Origin: Macrophomina tecta
Lineage: Eukaryota > Ascomycota > Dothideomycetes > Botryosphaeriales > Botryosphaeriaceae
DNA: 64,000 bases
Direction: 5' to 3'
Assembly (NCBI GenBank): GCA_024180945.1
Contig: JAKSGN010000036.1
Coordinates: 1,550,001 to 1,614,000, forward strand
The position numbers and the translations under genes were made by a program. The notes beneath the pieces were generated by a model that made no database searches, had not been told where the DNA came from, and worked only from the letters and a program-made list of their open reading frames with translations. Position 1 is the first letter of the stretch. Each line of letters opens with the position of its first letter. Below, piece by piece: positions 21,944 to 34,213 of this stretch.

Positions 21944-24354
21944 ATGGAAGAGACACAGGTCGCCGAGACGGGCGCGAATGCTGCCCGCCGTCGCCAGAAG
22001 CGGACAACCAACGCGTGAGTCACGGCGTCTGCTCACCGCCGACAACTTGATTGACAAGCAGCAGATGCCTGCTCTGCCGAAAGCGGAAAGTCAGATGTTC
22101 TGGGAGAGAGCCCTGCGAAAATTGCATTCGTCACTCCGTCGACTGCCAGTTCGAGACCGAAAGCCGCAAGGTCGTCGTGAGTGAGACGTACCTGCGCGAG
22201 CTTAAAAGGAAGATCGCCGCCCTTGAAGGCGACGAGGAGCCGCTGCGCCGGGTGCGCCGCCGAGGCTCACACGCAAATGTGCGGGGGTTGGAAGGTGTGT
22301 TTCTCTTGCGCCTCTGAACGAGACTCTGAAACGAATGCCCTCAGACGCCAGCGGCGATCCAAGCGTGCGCTCAACCTCGGAGCAACCCGACTATCCCCAG
22401 CCCCCCGGCGAAGACGACAACCTGACCAATCCGCTCACCGCTGAGTCTTCCCGCTATATGACTGACACTCGCGGGAAGTCCTGTAAGCCTCCAATTCTTC
22501 TAAACGTTTTTTACGCATCTGGTTTGACTCCGCATGCGCAGTCTATCTCGGGCATTCTTCGACCTGGGCTTTCAGCCAGCAAGTCATGCGCTTCCTGCAA
22601 GACCACGTCGACACTTCCGAACTCGGGAAGTATCCCATATACGTCGATTTTAATGCTTTCAACTTCGATAAGGCAAGACCGTGGCCGCGCGAGCCTCCTT
22701 CAACCAAAGGCCTTCCTGCCATGGACTATGCCGTTTACTTGACCAATACCGTCAAGTTCCACATGAGCCCACTCTTCCACGTATTTGAAGAAGAGCTTTT
22801 CTTGCCTTGCTTGCGCGAATTCTACGCCAATCCAAAGGCATACGTCGCCTCTTCTCCATTGTGGTATCTGCAATTCCTCCTTGTTATGGCCTTCGGTAAA
22901 GCTTTCCTAACCCATCCCGACTCAACCGGTGACCGCACTCCGCCCGGGTCAGACCTATTCATCCGAGCCATAACTCTCATGCCTGATGCTGCCGGTATGA
23001 ATCAGGATCCCCTGCTGTCGATGGAAGTCCTTTGCCTTTTGTCAATCTACCTCCAAGCCTTGGGGAGGAGGCTTGACGCATATGCTTATGTGAGAATCTC
23101 TGCCTTCGTAAGTGAGGTATAGCAGAGACTGACCCTACTGTAGAGCGGCCAAGCAGTCAGAATGGCCATCGCCAAGGGCCTGCACAGCGAACCATCCCCT
23201 ATCGTCATGGACGAACGCACTTGCGAACGTCGACGGAAGCTATGGTGGACGATCTATATCATCGATCGGAGATTTACTTCCCAGATAGGAGCGCCTGTAG
23301 CTATACAGGATGAAGACATCACAGTAGCTCCTCCAAAAGCACCTGGTTCACGGAAGGCGTCGCCACTGAATATCAATGCCAGCCTTGCACGCATTCTGAC
23401 TGATGTTGTTAGGAGTGAGCGAACAATCTCCCTCATTCGCAGGCTGAACTGATTCTTAGGAAACTAGCTGTATACGGAGTCAACCGCAGGCCTGGTGTAT
23501 CATTTCTCAAAGCCGTGCAAATGGTCCTGAAGAGCATAGTAAACGCCGGCTCGGAACTGGGCGAGGGCCACGAGCTCGACCTCGACGACACATCGAGCTC
23601 CATATCGCGCATATCCGCCTCCCTAAATCTCGCCTACCACCAATGCATTATCTTAACCCTCCGGCCGCTCCTTCTCTACTACGTACAGAAGCGCTTCCGC
23701 CGTGACACGTCCGCCTCCGCCGCCAAATCGACCCCGCTCACGCCATCCTTCACACATCACATCCAATCTCTCCTCACCGCCTGCGCCGACTCGGCCAAGA
23801 AAGTGCTCACCATCCTCTCCGCATTGCTTGAGCGGGGTCTTCTCGATTGCTTCCTTCCCTTTGACCTCGACAGCCTCTTCTCGTCCGCCACCGCGCTCCT
23901 CCTCATGGATGCCATCGTGCCGGCGCGCCGCAACCCGGACGGCTCATACATGGCGACCACCCGCCGCCTCCTCGACGCCATGGTCTTGCGTGGCAACCAG
24001 CTCGCCACCTACCGCGTCAAGGAGCTCGAGCACATGGAAAAGCTCTTCTCCATCGCAGGGCGCCCGGACGTCTTCCCTGGGGCCAGCGCATCCGATCAGG
24101 CCCCCTCCTCCTCCGATGCGGCCTGCGCTGATCGCCGCGAGCAACTCGCGGAGCGAGCACCTGCAGAAGCATCGCAGCAGCAGTCGGCCCCGCCCTTCGA
24201 TTGGGCGCAAGGGTTGGATCTAGATTTCGGCCAGAACGGCATCGCGCCCGATCAGATCATCTCGGCGGCGGAGCTGCTGGATCTGGATTTCCCGGCATTT
24301 GATGGGCACACGACGCTAAATGATCAGTGGGTGCCATTTTATGGAGATGCGTGA
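21944..24354 (+). CDS. Zn2Cys6 transcription factor with fungal-specific TF domain
   Basis: Six exons, 21944-22014, 22065-22294, 22345-22482, 22542-23089, 23144-23414 and 23468-24354, encode 714 residues. The binuclear zinc cluster is Cys25-x2-Cys-x6-Cys-x5-Cys-x2-Cys-x6-Cys51, with the basic CLLCRKRKVRC core. A short coiled-coil dimerisation helix follows (SETYLRELKRKIAALEG). The middle homology domain spans about residues 150-480, with FHVFEEELFLPCLREF, ALGRRLDAYAYSGQAVRMA and ERRRKLWWTIYIIDRR. An acidic, possibly activating tail ends the protein (AELLDLDFPAFDGH). It should be a nuclear DNA-binding regulator. The family is too broad to name a target, and no biosynthetic cluster adjoins it. 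The first acceptor lies in a run of three overlapping AG sites (22057-22064), so the residue count just before Cys25 may vary. Confidence 0.9.
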
Positions 24355-25267
24355 ACGGGACATTATTACTTGCTGCTGGCAATCTTGTTGATACCGTATG
24401 TTAAATTGACTCGCACGTCCGTGTCGCAAACCTCTGCACGGTGCGAGGGGACATAGAGAGCGGATCACGAGGACGCGCCTTTCCAGGCATTTCGGGAAGT
24501 GGATTGCTAGAACTCTGGGCCGTCGCTGTATATACATGTTCGCTCTCGCCACAAACCGTACCGAGACAGTCATCATCCCCGGGCCCGTGAAAACACCAAA
24601 AGGCATTTCTTACACAGCTCATTCCCATCTCAGCTATCAACCGCATTCCATGGTCCACTCATCTCTATGGCCCGACCCTTCTCCCTCAGCCCTACGAGCT
24701 ATTACTGCGGGGTCGCTCGTCAAGGTCACTACACCAAAAACCAAAGCAAAACCAGAAGGCCAGTAAGAATAATTTATTCGAATTGCTCGCTCTGGGGGAA
24801 AAAGTATACTGTGTTACCGAGGAAGAGTTCTCTCTCCCAACGCCGCAAAGATCAATCTGTCCAACCCCAGGGCATTCATTTCCACAATCAAGAACGACAT
24901 CTGAGTCTCTCTCTCTGTCCAAAAAGCGAACGGAACAAGCAGCGTGATAAACAGCCACAAGAGGGTATCTATCAAATTTCGTCATGTAAGAAAAAAAAAA
25001 AAAAAAAGAATGGTCTGCACGCGATTGCGGGATCGAAGGATAGGGGCGCCAGTGCTATGCTTCGCTCGACTTTGCATGCTCGCTTGCTCGCACGCTCAAA
25101 AACGCAGCACCAACCGGAAAAGTGCGTGATGGAAGACAGAGAAATATAAAGCAAAAAAAAAAAAAAAAAAAAATAGAAAAAAAGGGAGATAGACAGATAT
25201 CAAGACGGCCGCCAAAACCGCTAGAGAAATTCGTAACTCATGAACAGCAGCACGCGAGACATGCGGC
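24355..25267. other. convergent intergenic region with poly-A tracts
   Basis: 3' ends of two converging genes. Contains a 17-base A run at 24991-25007 and a 21-base A run at 25153-25173. No gene recognised. Confidence 0.5.
25153..25173. repeat. poly-A tract
   Basis: Uninterrupted run of 21 A, about 115 bases beyond the stop of the WD40 gene. Homopolymer length is prone to sequencing error. Confidence 0.8.
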
Positions 25268-27902
25268 CTAGCGGCCCATTAACATCCTCATCTCAGCCAT
25301 CTCCTCCCTCAGCATCCGCAGCTCCTCGCTCAGGTCCCGGAAGTCCTTCCGCAGCGCGGCGCAGCAGCCCTTGCCGCAGTCACAGCTATTCTCGCTCTGC
25401 TCCTCGGCGCCGTGTAAGGCTTCCATGAGCTCCGACGCGATCAACCCGCTCTTGCGGCCGTGCCGAGGGCGAGGGCTGTGCACAGCGTTATATTCAAGGT
25501 CGCCTAGGGCCTTGCGGCCGCTTCCGGAGTGTCGGTGGCTGAGGGAGCTGGTGCGGGGAAAGTGTTCCTGTAGGTGGAGAGAGTCTCCAGGACGAATCGC
25601 CGCATCGGGCGACAGGCTTTGACGGGGGGAAACATTAGCGGTATTCTCGTCATTTCCTGAATCAACTGCCGCGTATGACGGCTCAGGCTGCCATTGGGGT
25701 GGTTGAGATGCTGACGGTGGAATGAAGGTGTCCTGGTTGATACGTCGCCGCTGAGAAGCCTGGCGTTTGCCGCGCGAACGTACGTGAGACACTGATGGTT
25801 CCTCATCTGAGGTGAGCCAGATGTCATCCGCTGGGGTCGCAGTTTCACGTTTGCTGCTCTCGGGCTTTGCCTTGGGGGCTTTTTCATCCCGCTCGATCGA
25901 AAGGGCGCTGCGAGGAGTATTCTTTTGGATGTTCATGTAAGGCGCGAACAAAGCTAAACCGGTCTTCTTATCCCCAGCAGGGTCTCCTAGACGGCGAATG
26001 TCGGCGAGAATCTTGTTGTTGCTTGAAAGCGTGGATGTCGTAGACCGGTTGGTAGAGAGACTGCCGAACGATGTGGGCATCCTTGCGGAGACTCGCCTGC
26101 TCTTGCGAGCGCGGGGGGTCTTGCCCGAAGGAGTCTTGGCGATTCTGATCTCTTGAGATGGAGGAGCTCGCCGGGGCGATCCAGATCTCTTGCTTGGAGA
26201 AGGAAGTTTTGATGGCGACTTTGGTATGGGGGGTGGGTTGCGCATAGCTGCCTGTTGAAGCTGAATCTTTTCCTCAGGCTCCGGTTGGCAGGTCTCCTCC
26301 ATCTCATCCGGTCGGGGTAGCTGCGGAATGATGGAAAGCCGTGGAGGGGTCATTTGATGCGACGAAGAGCTCTGTCTGAAGGTTGAGCTAAGAATACGCG
26401 GCCTTGCTCTAGGACGTGGACTGCGACGTTGCGGCGAATTTTTGGGAGAGGGCTTGACGGGTGAGAAGAGGTCCATGTAATTCATGGCATTCACCGCAGG
26501 CCGTTTTTCGGGTACTTCTACGGGATTTCGGTTCACGGTCCCACTATCCTCATCGGTGTACTCTTCCTCGTCATCATCCTGGGCAATTCCTGGTAGAGGT
26601 TCATCTTCACGGCTGAGCTTTGCTTGCCGGCGGTCTTTGGAGTCTGCTGCTTCTGAAATACCGCGAGACCTGGCCGATTTAGTGTCAGGCTTGAGTCCTG
26701 GACCCTTCATCCACTCAACATCGAGGATACGCCCAGCTGTTGCATCCACAGTCTGCTCGCTAAGGAGGATGCCAACAGAATCAAAGACAAGAACCTTGCC
26801 ATCTTCGCGACCAACGGCCAAGGTATTGTTCGGCGCACTTGCTTCAGCTCTGTTGGCTGGAGTTCGTGCCACTTGAGCTTGCTTTTGTCGCACGGACAGT
26901 ACCGACAAACTGGTTGCGGGACCTTTGGCATGCCACGTCCGAAGAATGTTGCCGCCGCACTCAAAGTCAACCAGTCGGCATCGGCCGTCAGCACCAACGC
27001 TGACTGCGCGCGATCTATGCCCGGGTAAGAAGGAGGCAGAGGTAATGCTGACGGACTTTCCGCCAGTAACATTTGCGTTGTCTCCAGTCTCGCCCAGCGA
27101 ATTGGCCACGACTCGATTGGTCACCGTATGCAGGTTCTTGAAGCGGCCAACTTCTCCTCCTGATCCACCACGTCCAGCTTTTCCCAATATGCGCGTCGCA
27201 TCATATGCAGCCAGCGATCCATCCTTGAACGCTAGTAGAAACACGTTTGGACGTTCCGGGTGGAAGGACGCTGTCTCAACGGCTGCGGAGGAAGCGCGTG
27301 GCTGCAGTTGCAGGGCGGGAGTACGGAGGGTGAGATTCTGCAGAAATATAGTGGGCGGTCTCTCAGACGCTGACAAAAGGAGGTGGGATGTGCTTGAAAT
27401 GGCCAGGACAGTAGGAGGAGACGGATGGGTGTGCGAAGGTTCGAGGAGGCATGACTGGCGCAGGGAGTAGGACTGAACGGCGTTCTGGAGGGTGGTGGTG
27501 AAGAACAGGCTTTTGGAGTCGTTCGAGTATTCCAGAAGGCGGACTTGGCCCTGCGACGCCAGTGTCAGTAGTCACGCATCGCTTCGCGAGGGATCCCGGT
27601 TTTGTTTGGCGTACATCGGTGCCTTTCAGCCTGTAGCTCCTGTCCATACCACGGGTGGCGTCGTGTAACACGACGACCTGGTCGTCAGCCACGGCCAGCA
27701 AACCGCTTCCATCCTTGGCCTCTTTTGCGGCGAGGATGCCGCCGGAGCCGGAGCCGAACGCATTGGTCAGACCGCGATGATCCCACGACCAGACGTTTGT
27801 TTCGGTGGTGATGACGAGGTGGTGGTCTTTAGGGAAGGCGAAGGCGTGCTGTGGCTCGACGGGCGCAGGGCGCGCATGCTGTGCGACTCGGATGGGCGGC
27901 AT
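25268..27902 (-). CDS. WD40 protein with C-terminal coiled coil, NEDD1-like layout
   Basis: Two exons, 27902-27615 and 27550-25268, encode 856 residues. Residues 1 to about 320 carry WD40-style blades: HHLVITTETNVWSWDHRGL, GLLAVADDQVVVLHDAT, NVFLLAFKDGSLAAYDATR, RAVSVGADGRCRLVDF and NTLAVGREDGKVLVFD. The middle (about 330-800) is Ser/Pro/Arg-rich and looks disordered, with many SP/TP sites (SPVKPSPKNSPQRRSPRPR), suggesting CDK-type phosphorylation. A Cys cluster (CDCGKGCC, from residue 819) leads into a C-terminal amphipathic helix (DFRDLSEELRMLREEMAEMR). Propeller, disordered linker and terminal helix is the arrangement of NEDD1/GCP-WD, which recruits gamma-tubulin complexes; I infer this from layout only. 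It could be another WD40 scaffold. Confidence 0.82.
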
Positions 27903-29065
27903 GAGGATATGGTGGGCGTGCGGTGGTGGTCGGGGCCATCGGCGTGTTATTTGTCTTGATGTTTGGCAACAGTGCGACTCGCGCGTTGTCACAGTGAGAG
28001 AGGGGTGCAGGCGGTGAAGACCCACGTCCAATCACCGAGCGGCAACCACTTCTCAGTTCCGCCCCACTCCGCGCGAACTGCTTGCCACCACCCTCCCGGT
28101 CCCCACACGCGCCCACGCGCCGCTCCCCGCCCCCTCACCATGCATCGCTCTTCACCGAGTCAGCCACTCCTCTTTCAGACGACGTCGCGGTCCCCCGTGA
28201 CCGTGAATGCGCTCCTGCATCGCTAGTTCTTCATCACAATATTGCCTGGTTGCTATGGTCACGACGTCCTAGTCGGTCGTCTCTCAGCGCCGTGTTTGAT
28301 CTTCGAAGCGCTCAACGCTAAGCGCCCACGGACTTGCCCAGCATTTTACCTGCCCTCATACATGCCCATCGACACGGACGGTAGGTTGGCGATCATGTCT
28401 CACGGCGCTTGGACAAATGTCGGCCTGTCCCACCTGCGCGATGATCTTCAAGCATCCGTCTGCCGTGTTCCCCCGTACTCTCGCTGGAGTAACGCTACCG
28501 GCACGCTGAACCGTCCTTGCTGGTTCGCGTGGCTAAATGAGCGTATCCGCTGTTCCATTGGGCAGTCGATTCTTCCGTTTGCCTCCGCCCATGCATTTCG
28601 TGCTGTTTCCGCCTCCAACTCAGAGCCAATGCGGGGAAGCTCAACGCTGGGCATCCAGCGCACTATACTCTCACTCCCAAGACCCAAGACATTGCAGCGA
28701 CTCCCTTTCAACGGTGCGTGAGAGCATAAGAAATGCCGCTACAGTTACATCACACTTTTTTCTACAAGAGGCCAATAGTTCGCCTCTCAACAGGAACAGT
28801 CATCCTGGGACCTGCAGTCATCATTTCCCCGGCCCCAATAAGCTGTGCATTCCCATGCTGCAGCGCTGGATACCTCATCTGATATGCTATCTGTTCCATT
28901 TCCATACAGACCTAAGTAAGCAGTGTGCATGAACTACTACTGCAGCCCTGCAAACCACTTTGGGGGCCAGAGGCTCCCTTTCCAGCTATAAAGACCATTT
29001 GGCTGGACACGGGAACCTGTTCGATTCTCTAGATATTTCTCTCACCTTTGAGGTCATCTATCAGT
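27903..29065. other. divergent intergenic region, WD40 gene / P450 gene
   Basis: About 1.16 kb with promoters for both neighbours. A TATA box for the P450 gene lies at 28986. Open frames on both strands here have no recognisable content. Confidence 0.45.
28986..28993 (+). promoter_or_regulatory. TATA box of the P450 gene
   Basis: CTATAAAG 73 bases upstream of the P450 ATG, correct strand and usual distance. Confidence 0.55.
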
Positions 29066-31189
29066 ATGATATCATCCATCAGTATCGCGCTGTGGGGGAT
29101 TGTTTTCCTTCTTGCTTGGCGAGTCTCGCGTATTGGTAGACGACCTCCAGGATACCCCCCTGGGCCGCCCACCTTGCCTATCCTGGGCAATCTTCACCAG
29201 GTCATCCCATTGAACACTGAATTCCATCACTTACTGACATTTCAAAACAGATTCCGTCCGAAAATCAGCATGAGCAATTCACAAAATGGTCGAAAGAGTA
29301 TGGTCCCATATACTCGCTCATAATGGGCACCAAGACTTTGATTGTTCTCAACAATGACCAAGTCGTCAAAGACCTTCTGGACAAGCGCAGTGCCATCTAC
29401 AGTGACCGGATGGATATGTATACTACGGGTGAAATAGCAAGCGGGGGTCTACGGCTATTGACGATGGTTGGTCTTGTGTTACGACGATCTCGTTTGAAGC
29501 TAATTTCACTTCTCAGCACTACGGGCCAACGTGGCGAATGGTAAGATTCGAAGTAACTGCTGAGAAATATATTCCAAATCTAACGCCTGATGAAGCTACG
29601 GAAGATGATACATTCTCTGCTGAACGTCACCGCCGCCAAGTCTTATGTGCGTTCCCCGCGTCACCGGTACGCAGTGCTGACCCCATCGAAGGTGCCATAC
29701 CAAGAGTTGGAGAACAAGCAAATGCTCAATGATCTGCTTGAAAGCCCGAACTCGCTGTTGGAGCACCTCCGACGGTACTCCTCCTCGTTAGTGGCCAGCA
29801 TCGTCTTCGGGTAAGCAACTTCTGTCCTCCGGGCACCATTCCCCTTCTCATGCAACCACCCCCCGCTCATCACTTCTCACCAACTGATTCTCTCCTCGAT
29901 AGATGGCGAACCCCGGATTACAGAGACCCCAAGCTATGGCAGTTCTTCCATGGCTTCGACGAATTCTCCGCCCTCGCCCAAACCGCCGGCGCCGCACTCC
30001 CGGACTTCTACCCCATCCTCCGGAAGCTCCCCATGTGGATGCAGCGCCGACAGAGCCAAGCTGCACGCCTGCACGTCGCCGAGAAAGCCCTTTACCTAGG
30101 CAACTGGCTCGACGCGAAACGCGCCGTCGAATCCGGCACCGCTCGACCATGCGTAAGTCCAGCAGAGAGGAAGAGCAAAACCATTCGTCAAACATCAAAA
30201 CCTCCCCCCTTTCTCGCCCATACCGAAAACCACCATCACCCCCACCAAAAAAAAAAAAAAAAAATAAGTTTGCATCTGATAAAACCACTCCACAGTTCTG
30301 CGTCGACATGGCGCGTCGCCAACGCACCGCCCACTTCTCCGACGACCTCGCCGCCTACACCGCGGGCACGCTCTTCGAAGCCGGCAGCGACACGACGTCC
30401 AGCACGCTCTACGGCTTCGTACAAGCGATCCTCCTCTACCCCGCCACCCAACGCGCCGCACAAGCACAACTCGACGCCGTCGTCGGCCCCACCCGCCTCC
30501 CGACGCTCGACGACGCGCCGCGACTGCCGTACGTCGTGGCGTGCGTGAAGGAGGCGATGCGGTGGATGCCGACGGCGGTGCTGGGGGCGGCGCCACATGC
30601 GGTGCTGCAGGACGACGAGTATCTCGGGTACTGTATCCCGCGGGGGGCGGGGGTGATGATGAACGTGTGGGGGATACATCGGGACGAGGCGCGGTATGCG
30701 CGCCCGGAGCGGTTCGAGCCGGAGCGGTACGATGGCGACGTGACGCTCATGGCGGATAGCGCGACGCTGCCGGATGTGAGTAAGAGGGACCAATTCGGGT
30801 TTGGGGCCGGGAGGAGGATCTGTCAGGGTGAGTAATGTTGCGGTTCACTGCTTGAGATGAGGGGTGAAGAAGCCCTGTGCTGATGGTCGTTTCCAGGCAT
30901 GCACGTTGCTGAACGGAGCTTGTTCCTGGGTATTTCGAGGATACTGTGGGGGTTCGACGTCACTCCCGTTATCGATGAGGACACCGGTAGGCCAAAACTG
31001 CCCCAGCAGGATAAGCTGGTTGGTGGTCTCGTTATGCTGCCGGAGAAGTACGAGGCAAACATCAAACCCCGCTCCGAATGCCATGCTGAGGTCATGAGAA
31101 AGGCATGGGCGGAAGTCAAGACGCAGTTGGACGAGAAGACGGGACAGTGGGATAAGATTCCGGAGGGCATGGCACTGCCCACGCTTTGA
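29066..31189 (+). CDS. microsomal cytochrome P450 monooxygenase
   Basis: Eight exons, 29066-29200, 29251-29466, 29517-29540, 29596-29646, 29692-29810, 29903-30152, 30296-30827 and 30897-31189, total 540 codons including stop (539 residues). An N-terminal membrane anchor (SISIALWGIVFLLAW) is followed by the proline hinge PPGYPPGPPTLPILGN. The C-helix region reads HYGPTWRM-LRKMIHSLLNV. The I-helix oxygen-activation motif is AGTLFEAGSDTTSS, the ExxR motif is KEAMRW, and the heme-binding loop is FGFGAGRRICQG (ligand Cys441). The sequence style resembles the O-methylsterigmatocystin oxidoreductase-like P450s, a very large group, so the substrate is unknown. It needs a P450 reductase encoded elsewhere. 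One exon is 24 nt, and intron 6 contains an 18-base A run. Confidence 0.92.
30247..30264. repeat. poly-A tract inside P450 intron 6
   Basis: Run of 18 A within the intron 30153-30295. Confidence 0.8.
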
Positions 31190-31414
31190 TGTTCTATGGA
31201 GAAGTTCTCTGCCAGCTATTACTGACAGAGGCATTCTCATCTCCGAATGAGAGGATTTTGTGTACGCGTGTACCAGCAAAGAAAGGAGCTCAGTGATGAA
31301 AACGTAAACGGGTATCATACAGAGACGTTTGATTTCGTCAGCTTGATCGAACTCGCTCTTACATAACTCCAGCCATAGTGCACCCGCATGCGATAGAACA
31401 ATCGCTTTTGTTTT

Positions 31415-32672
31415 TCAGGCTTTGATGATAAGTCCTTCCTCAGCCGTAGCCCTCTGTGCCCATTCTGTCCAGCTGCCGTCATAGAGCTGGCGGGTCTCTT
31501 CAGGAAAGCCTGCTTCCGCCAGCGCTGCATCGATCACGGCTGCAGTAACACCTGTACCGCAGCTGCTAATGATGGGCTTGGATGGATCAATACCCTTTGC
31601 CTCGAGAATCTTCTTCAGCTCGGCAGCAGGAAGGAAGGTCTTGGTCTTGGGATCAAGGAGCTCAGGCACTGGCACAGAAGTAGAGGAGGGGATGTGTCCA
31701 GACGAGAGACCTGAAAATAAGTCAGCTCGAATCAGAAAAATTGGCGCGGTATCTCGAGAGCAATCGTAAAGCGTTCTCAGATGGGGGTATCAGTCTGCTG
31801 TCAGAAATGGTGACAGTTTGAGAATAGAGACCATCTCCGTAGCTAATACAATACTGCTCATCATACAAACGCCAGTGCCAGCCACAACCAAGGATGTAGC
31901 CCTTAGTGACGATAGCCAGCGCAATGAAGCACTCACCTGGCCTAGGTTCCGGCTCCTTACCCTCCCAGCGGCCCTTGCTCCTGGCGTCGAGGATCTGGAT
32001 GTCTGCCTTGCCCGAATCTCCCTGCTTCTTCGCGATATCCTTGACCTGCTCAAAGCTGACGACCTTGGAGCGGTCGAGCTCCGGCACGGGATATTCGACG
32101 GCATCGACCTTATCCGGCTCACCCCACTCCGTCGGGTAGCCCTCCTCAACCCATTGCTTGAAATTGTTCAGGATGTGGACATTCTGGTGGCCAAAGACCT
32201 TGAGCGTCCAGGCAACACGCGGGGCGCTGAAGATTCCCTGCTCCTTGCTGTCGTACACAACCACACTATCGTCGCGGCGGATACCCAGCTGGCCCATTGC
32301 CTTGGCGAAGTCCTCACTACTGGGCAGCATGTGCGGGTAGGGGCTGTCCCGGTCCTTCACAGCATCCAGGTCGAAGAAGCGGGCCTTAGGGATGCGGCAT
32401 GCCTTGAAGGTCTGCCATCCGGTGCGCTTCTCGGGATCGTTGGGCAGGAACCAGGTGCCGCAGAGAGGGACCACGCGCGGAGCGGTCGACAGGCGCGAGC
32501 CGACGTTCTTCTGGAGAGCGTCGCTCAACTCGGCCGGGGTGACCAGGTAGGAGGTGAGGGTATAAGAGGAGCTCATGGCGCGGCGCTGGAGGAAGCTGCG
32601 AGAAGCTAGCGGGACGGCGGCCGGTCGGATGAAGGTCCGTAGGAGCGGCTGGAGCATTGCTGTCCTAGCCAT
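31415..32672 (-). CDS. tum1: mitochondrial 3-mercaptopyruvate/thiosulfate sulfurtransferase (Tum1-like)
   Basis: Two exons, 32672-31937 and 31710-31415, encode 343 residues in two rhodanese domains. The Arg-rich, acid-free N-terminus (MARTAMLQPLLRTFIRPAA... RSFLQRRA) is a good mitochondrial presequence. An internal ATG (MSSSYTL) could start a cytosolic form. The N-terminal, inactive rhodanese domain includes FFDLDAVKDRDSPYPHMLPS and VVVYDSKEQGIFSAPRV. The C-terminal domain has the active-site loop SSCGTGVTAA with catalytic Cys296; a CG-S/T-GVTA loop fits mercaptopyruvate sulfurtransferase better than CRxGVTA thiosulfate rhodanese. Tum1 moves sulfur for tRNA thiolation and hydrogen sulfide production. 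The intron is rather long (226 nt) but has clean GTGAGT and TTTCAG ends. It is divergent from apc11. Confidence 0.9.
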
Positions 32673-33201
32673 TGTAGGCAATTAGCTTCGGAATGTTGGA
32701 GTGCAAGGTTTCGCGAGGCCGGCGACGGGGTTGCGAAGGTGCGGGCAAGGCGCTGGAGCTCACGCGGAGCTCGGGAAAGAGCTGGTGGAGGGCGCGATAG
32801 GCGGCGGGAAGCTCTGGCCTGTGGAAGTGAGGGGGCGATGGCACCATCGACGATTCCCTCGGCTGCCGATCAACGAATGTGAAAATAGCTACTTACAGGC
32901 CGTATCTGGGGAGTGAAGAGAGAGAGAGAGCTGCGTATCTTTTCGCTCCCCAGACATGCAGACAGGCGCCGCTGCTGTGATTGCTGCTGCTGATCGCGTC
33001 ATGTAGCCTGCAGCGGACCTGCTTTCACCGCCTTCGGCCTCGGTGCCAAGCGCCGACGCCCGCCGCCGCCGCTGCCCTGTCGCGCCCTGCCCTGTGCTGC
33101 CGCCGTCCGCTCTGCCACTCCAGGTGTGGTTACAAAGCAGCCCTCACGGCCTTTGCCCCGCCACCACTCTCGCCCCTCCACCCTCCGCGCGATTCGCCGC
33201 C
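32673..33201. promoter_or_regulatory. divergent promoter, tum1 / apc11
   Basis: 529 bases between divergent start codons, GC-rich. The apc11 side ends in a C-rich, TATA-less leader. No other element recognised. Confidence 0.5.
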
Positions 33202-33643
33202 ATGAAGGTCACCATCAAGCAGTGGAATGCCGTCGCCGCTTGGCGCTGGGATATGCCCGAGGACGACCTCTGCGGCATCTGCCGGAGTCCCTACGACAGC
33301 ACCTGCTCGAAGTGCAAATTCCCCGGAGACGGCTGTCCGCTGCGTAGGTCATCCACTTACCTCTTTCGATCTGCTCCTATCTGACCGACCGCTGGCAGTC
33401 ATGGGCCAGTGCAACCACTCTTTCCACATGGTCTGTCATGACCCGGACCGGCGGCCGGGACATTTGCTGACCAGCATACAGCATTGCATAGAGGACTGGC
33501 TGAAGCAAGAGGCCTCGCAAGAGAAGTGCCCTATGTGCCGTCAACGTAAGGTCCCCGCCGCATCCAGCCTTGTCGCCGCGCTAATGCGGCACTCAGCCTT
33601 CACCGTGAAGGATGCCACCAACGCGTCCATGAGTGAAGCGTGA
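33202..33643 (+). CDS. apc11: Apc11, RING-H2 subunit of the anaphase-promoting complex
   Basis: Four exons, 33202-33343, 33399-33430, 33482-33545 and 33597-33643, encode 94 residues. MKVTIKQWNAVAAWRWDMPE followed by DLCGICRSPYDSTCSKCKFP and GDGCPL is the Apc11 hallmark. The RING-H2 continues MGQCNHSFHMHCIEDWL and ends CPMCRQPF, giving the full set of zinc ligands. Apc11 with Apc2 forms the catalytic module that receives E2 enzymes and ubiquitinates securin and cyclin B at anaphase. The last intron (33546-33596) is chosen because it restores CRQPF, as in other Apc11 proteins; reading through would give a longer, unlike tail. Confidence 0.93.
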
Positions 33644-34213
33644 TCGGGTTTGATTTGGTCTAGCCTGGCGTTATCGGAAAGGGACGTTGGTGTAGTTATG
33701 GTTATACCCGGGTCATTGGTCTTAAGGCATGCGAGTCCTTTCTGAATCATATCAGCCTTCTTCATCTCATGATTTGTCGTCATCTCTTGCGTCAACCCCG
33801 CTACCAGGCAGCAACCCATCCGCGGCCATCGACGTTTGGACCTTGCTACCTCGTCAACCGCACACTTCACCGGGCCCTTTTCCATGCGAGGCTTCGTCCT
33901 CAATCTGCACGTTATGCAAGAGGTCTCAAAAAGCTCGTAGGTATGTACCACGACGCCGTGGCCTTGATCGCACGCCACATCCCGTCACAGAATACGACCC
34001 CTCCATCTAGATTACTCCTTCAACTGCCCAGCCACAGCCATCTCTCTAATGCGGAAACATCTCGTGTGCAGCAAGCAGCGCGGTCTGACGAATCGGAGAG
34101 CTTCCATCACGTGAAGGCGGCGCGGCAGGGCAAGGATCAACAATCGATAAAGCTGCAGCTCATAACCCCAAGCTCCCCTTCCCGCCGTCCCAACCGACGA
34201 CGCGGACACGACC
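33644..34213. other. intergenic, 570 bases
   Basis: 3' end of apc11 and promoter of the next gene in the same direction. Nothing further recognised. Confidence 0.5.

Noticed and set aside
21944..34000. Secondary-metabolite gene cluster (transcription factor plus P450)
   Set aside because: No backbone enzyme (polyketide synthase, peptide synthetase, terpene cyclase) lies between or around them, and housekeeping genes are interspersed.
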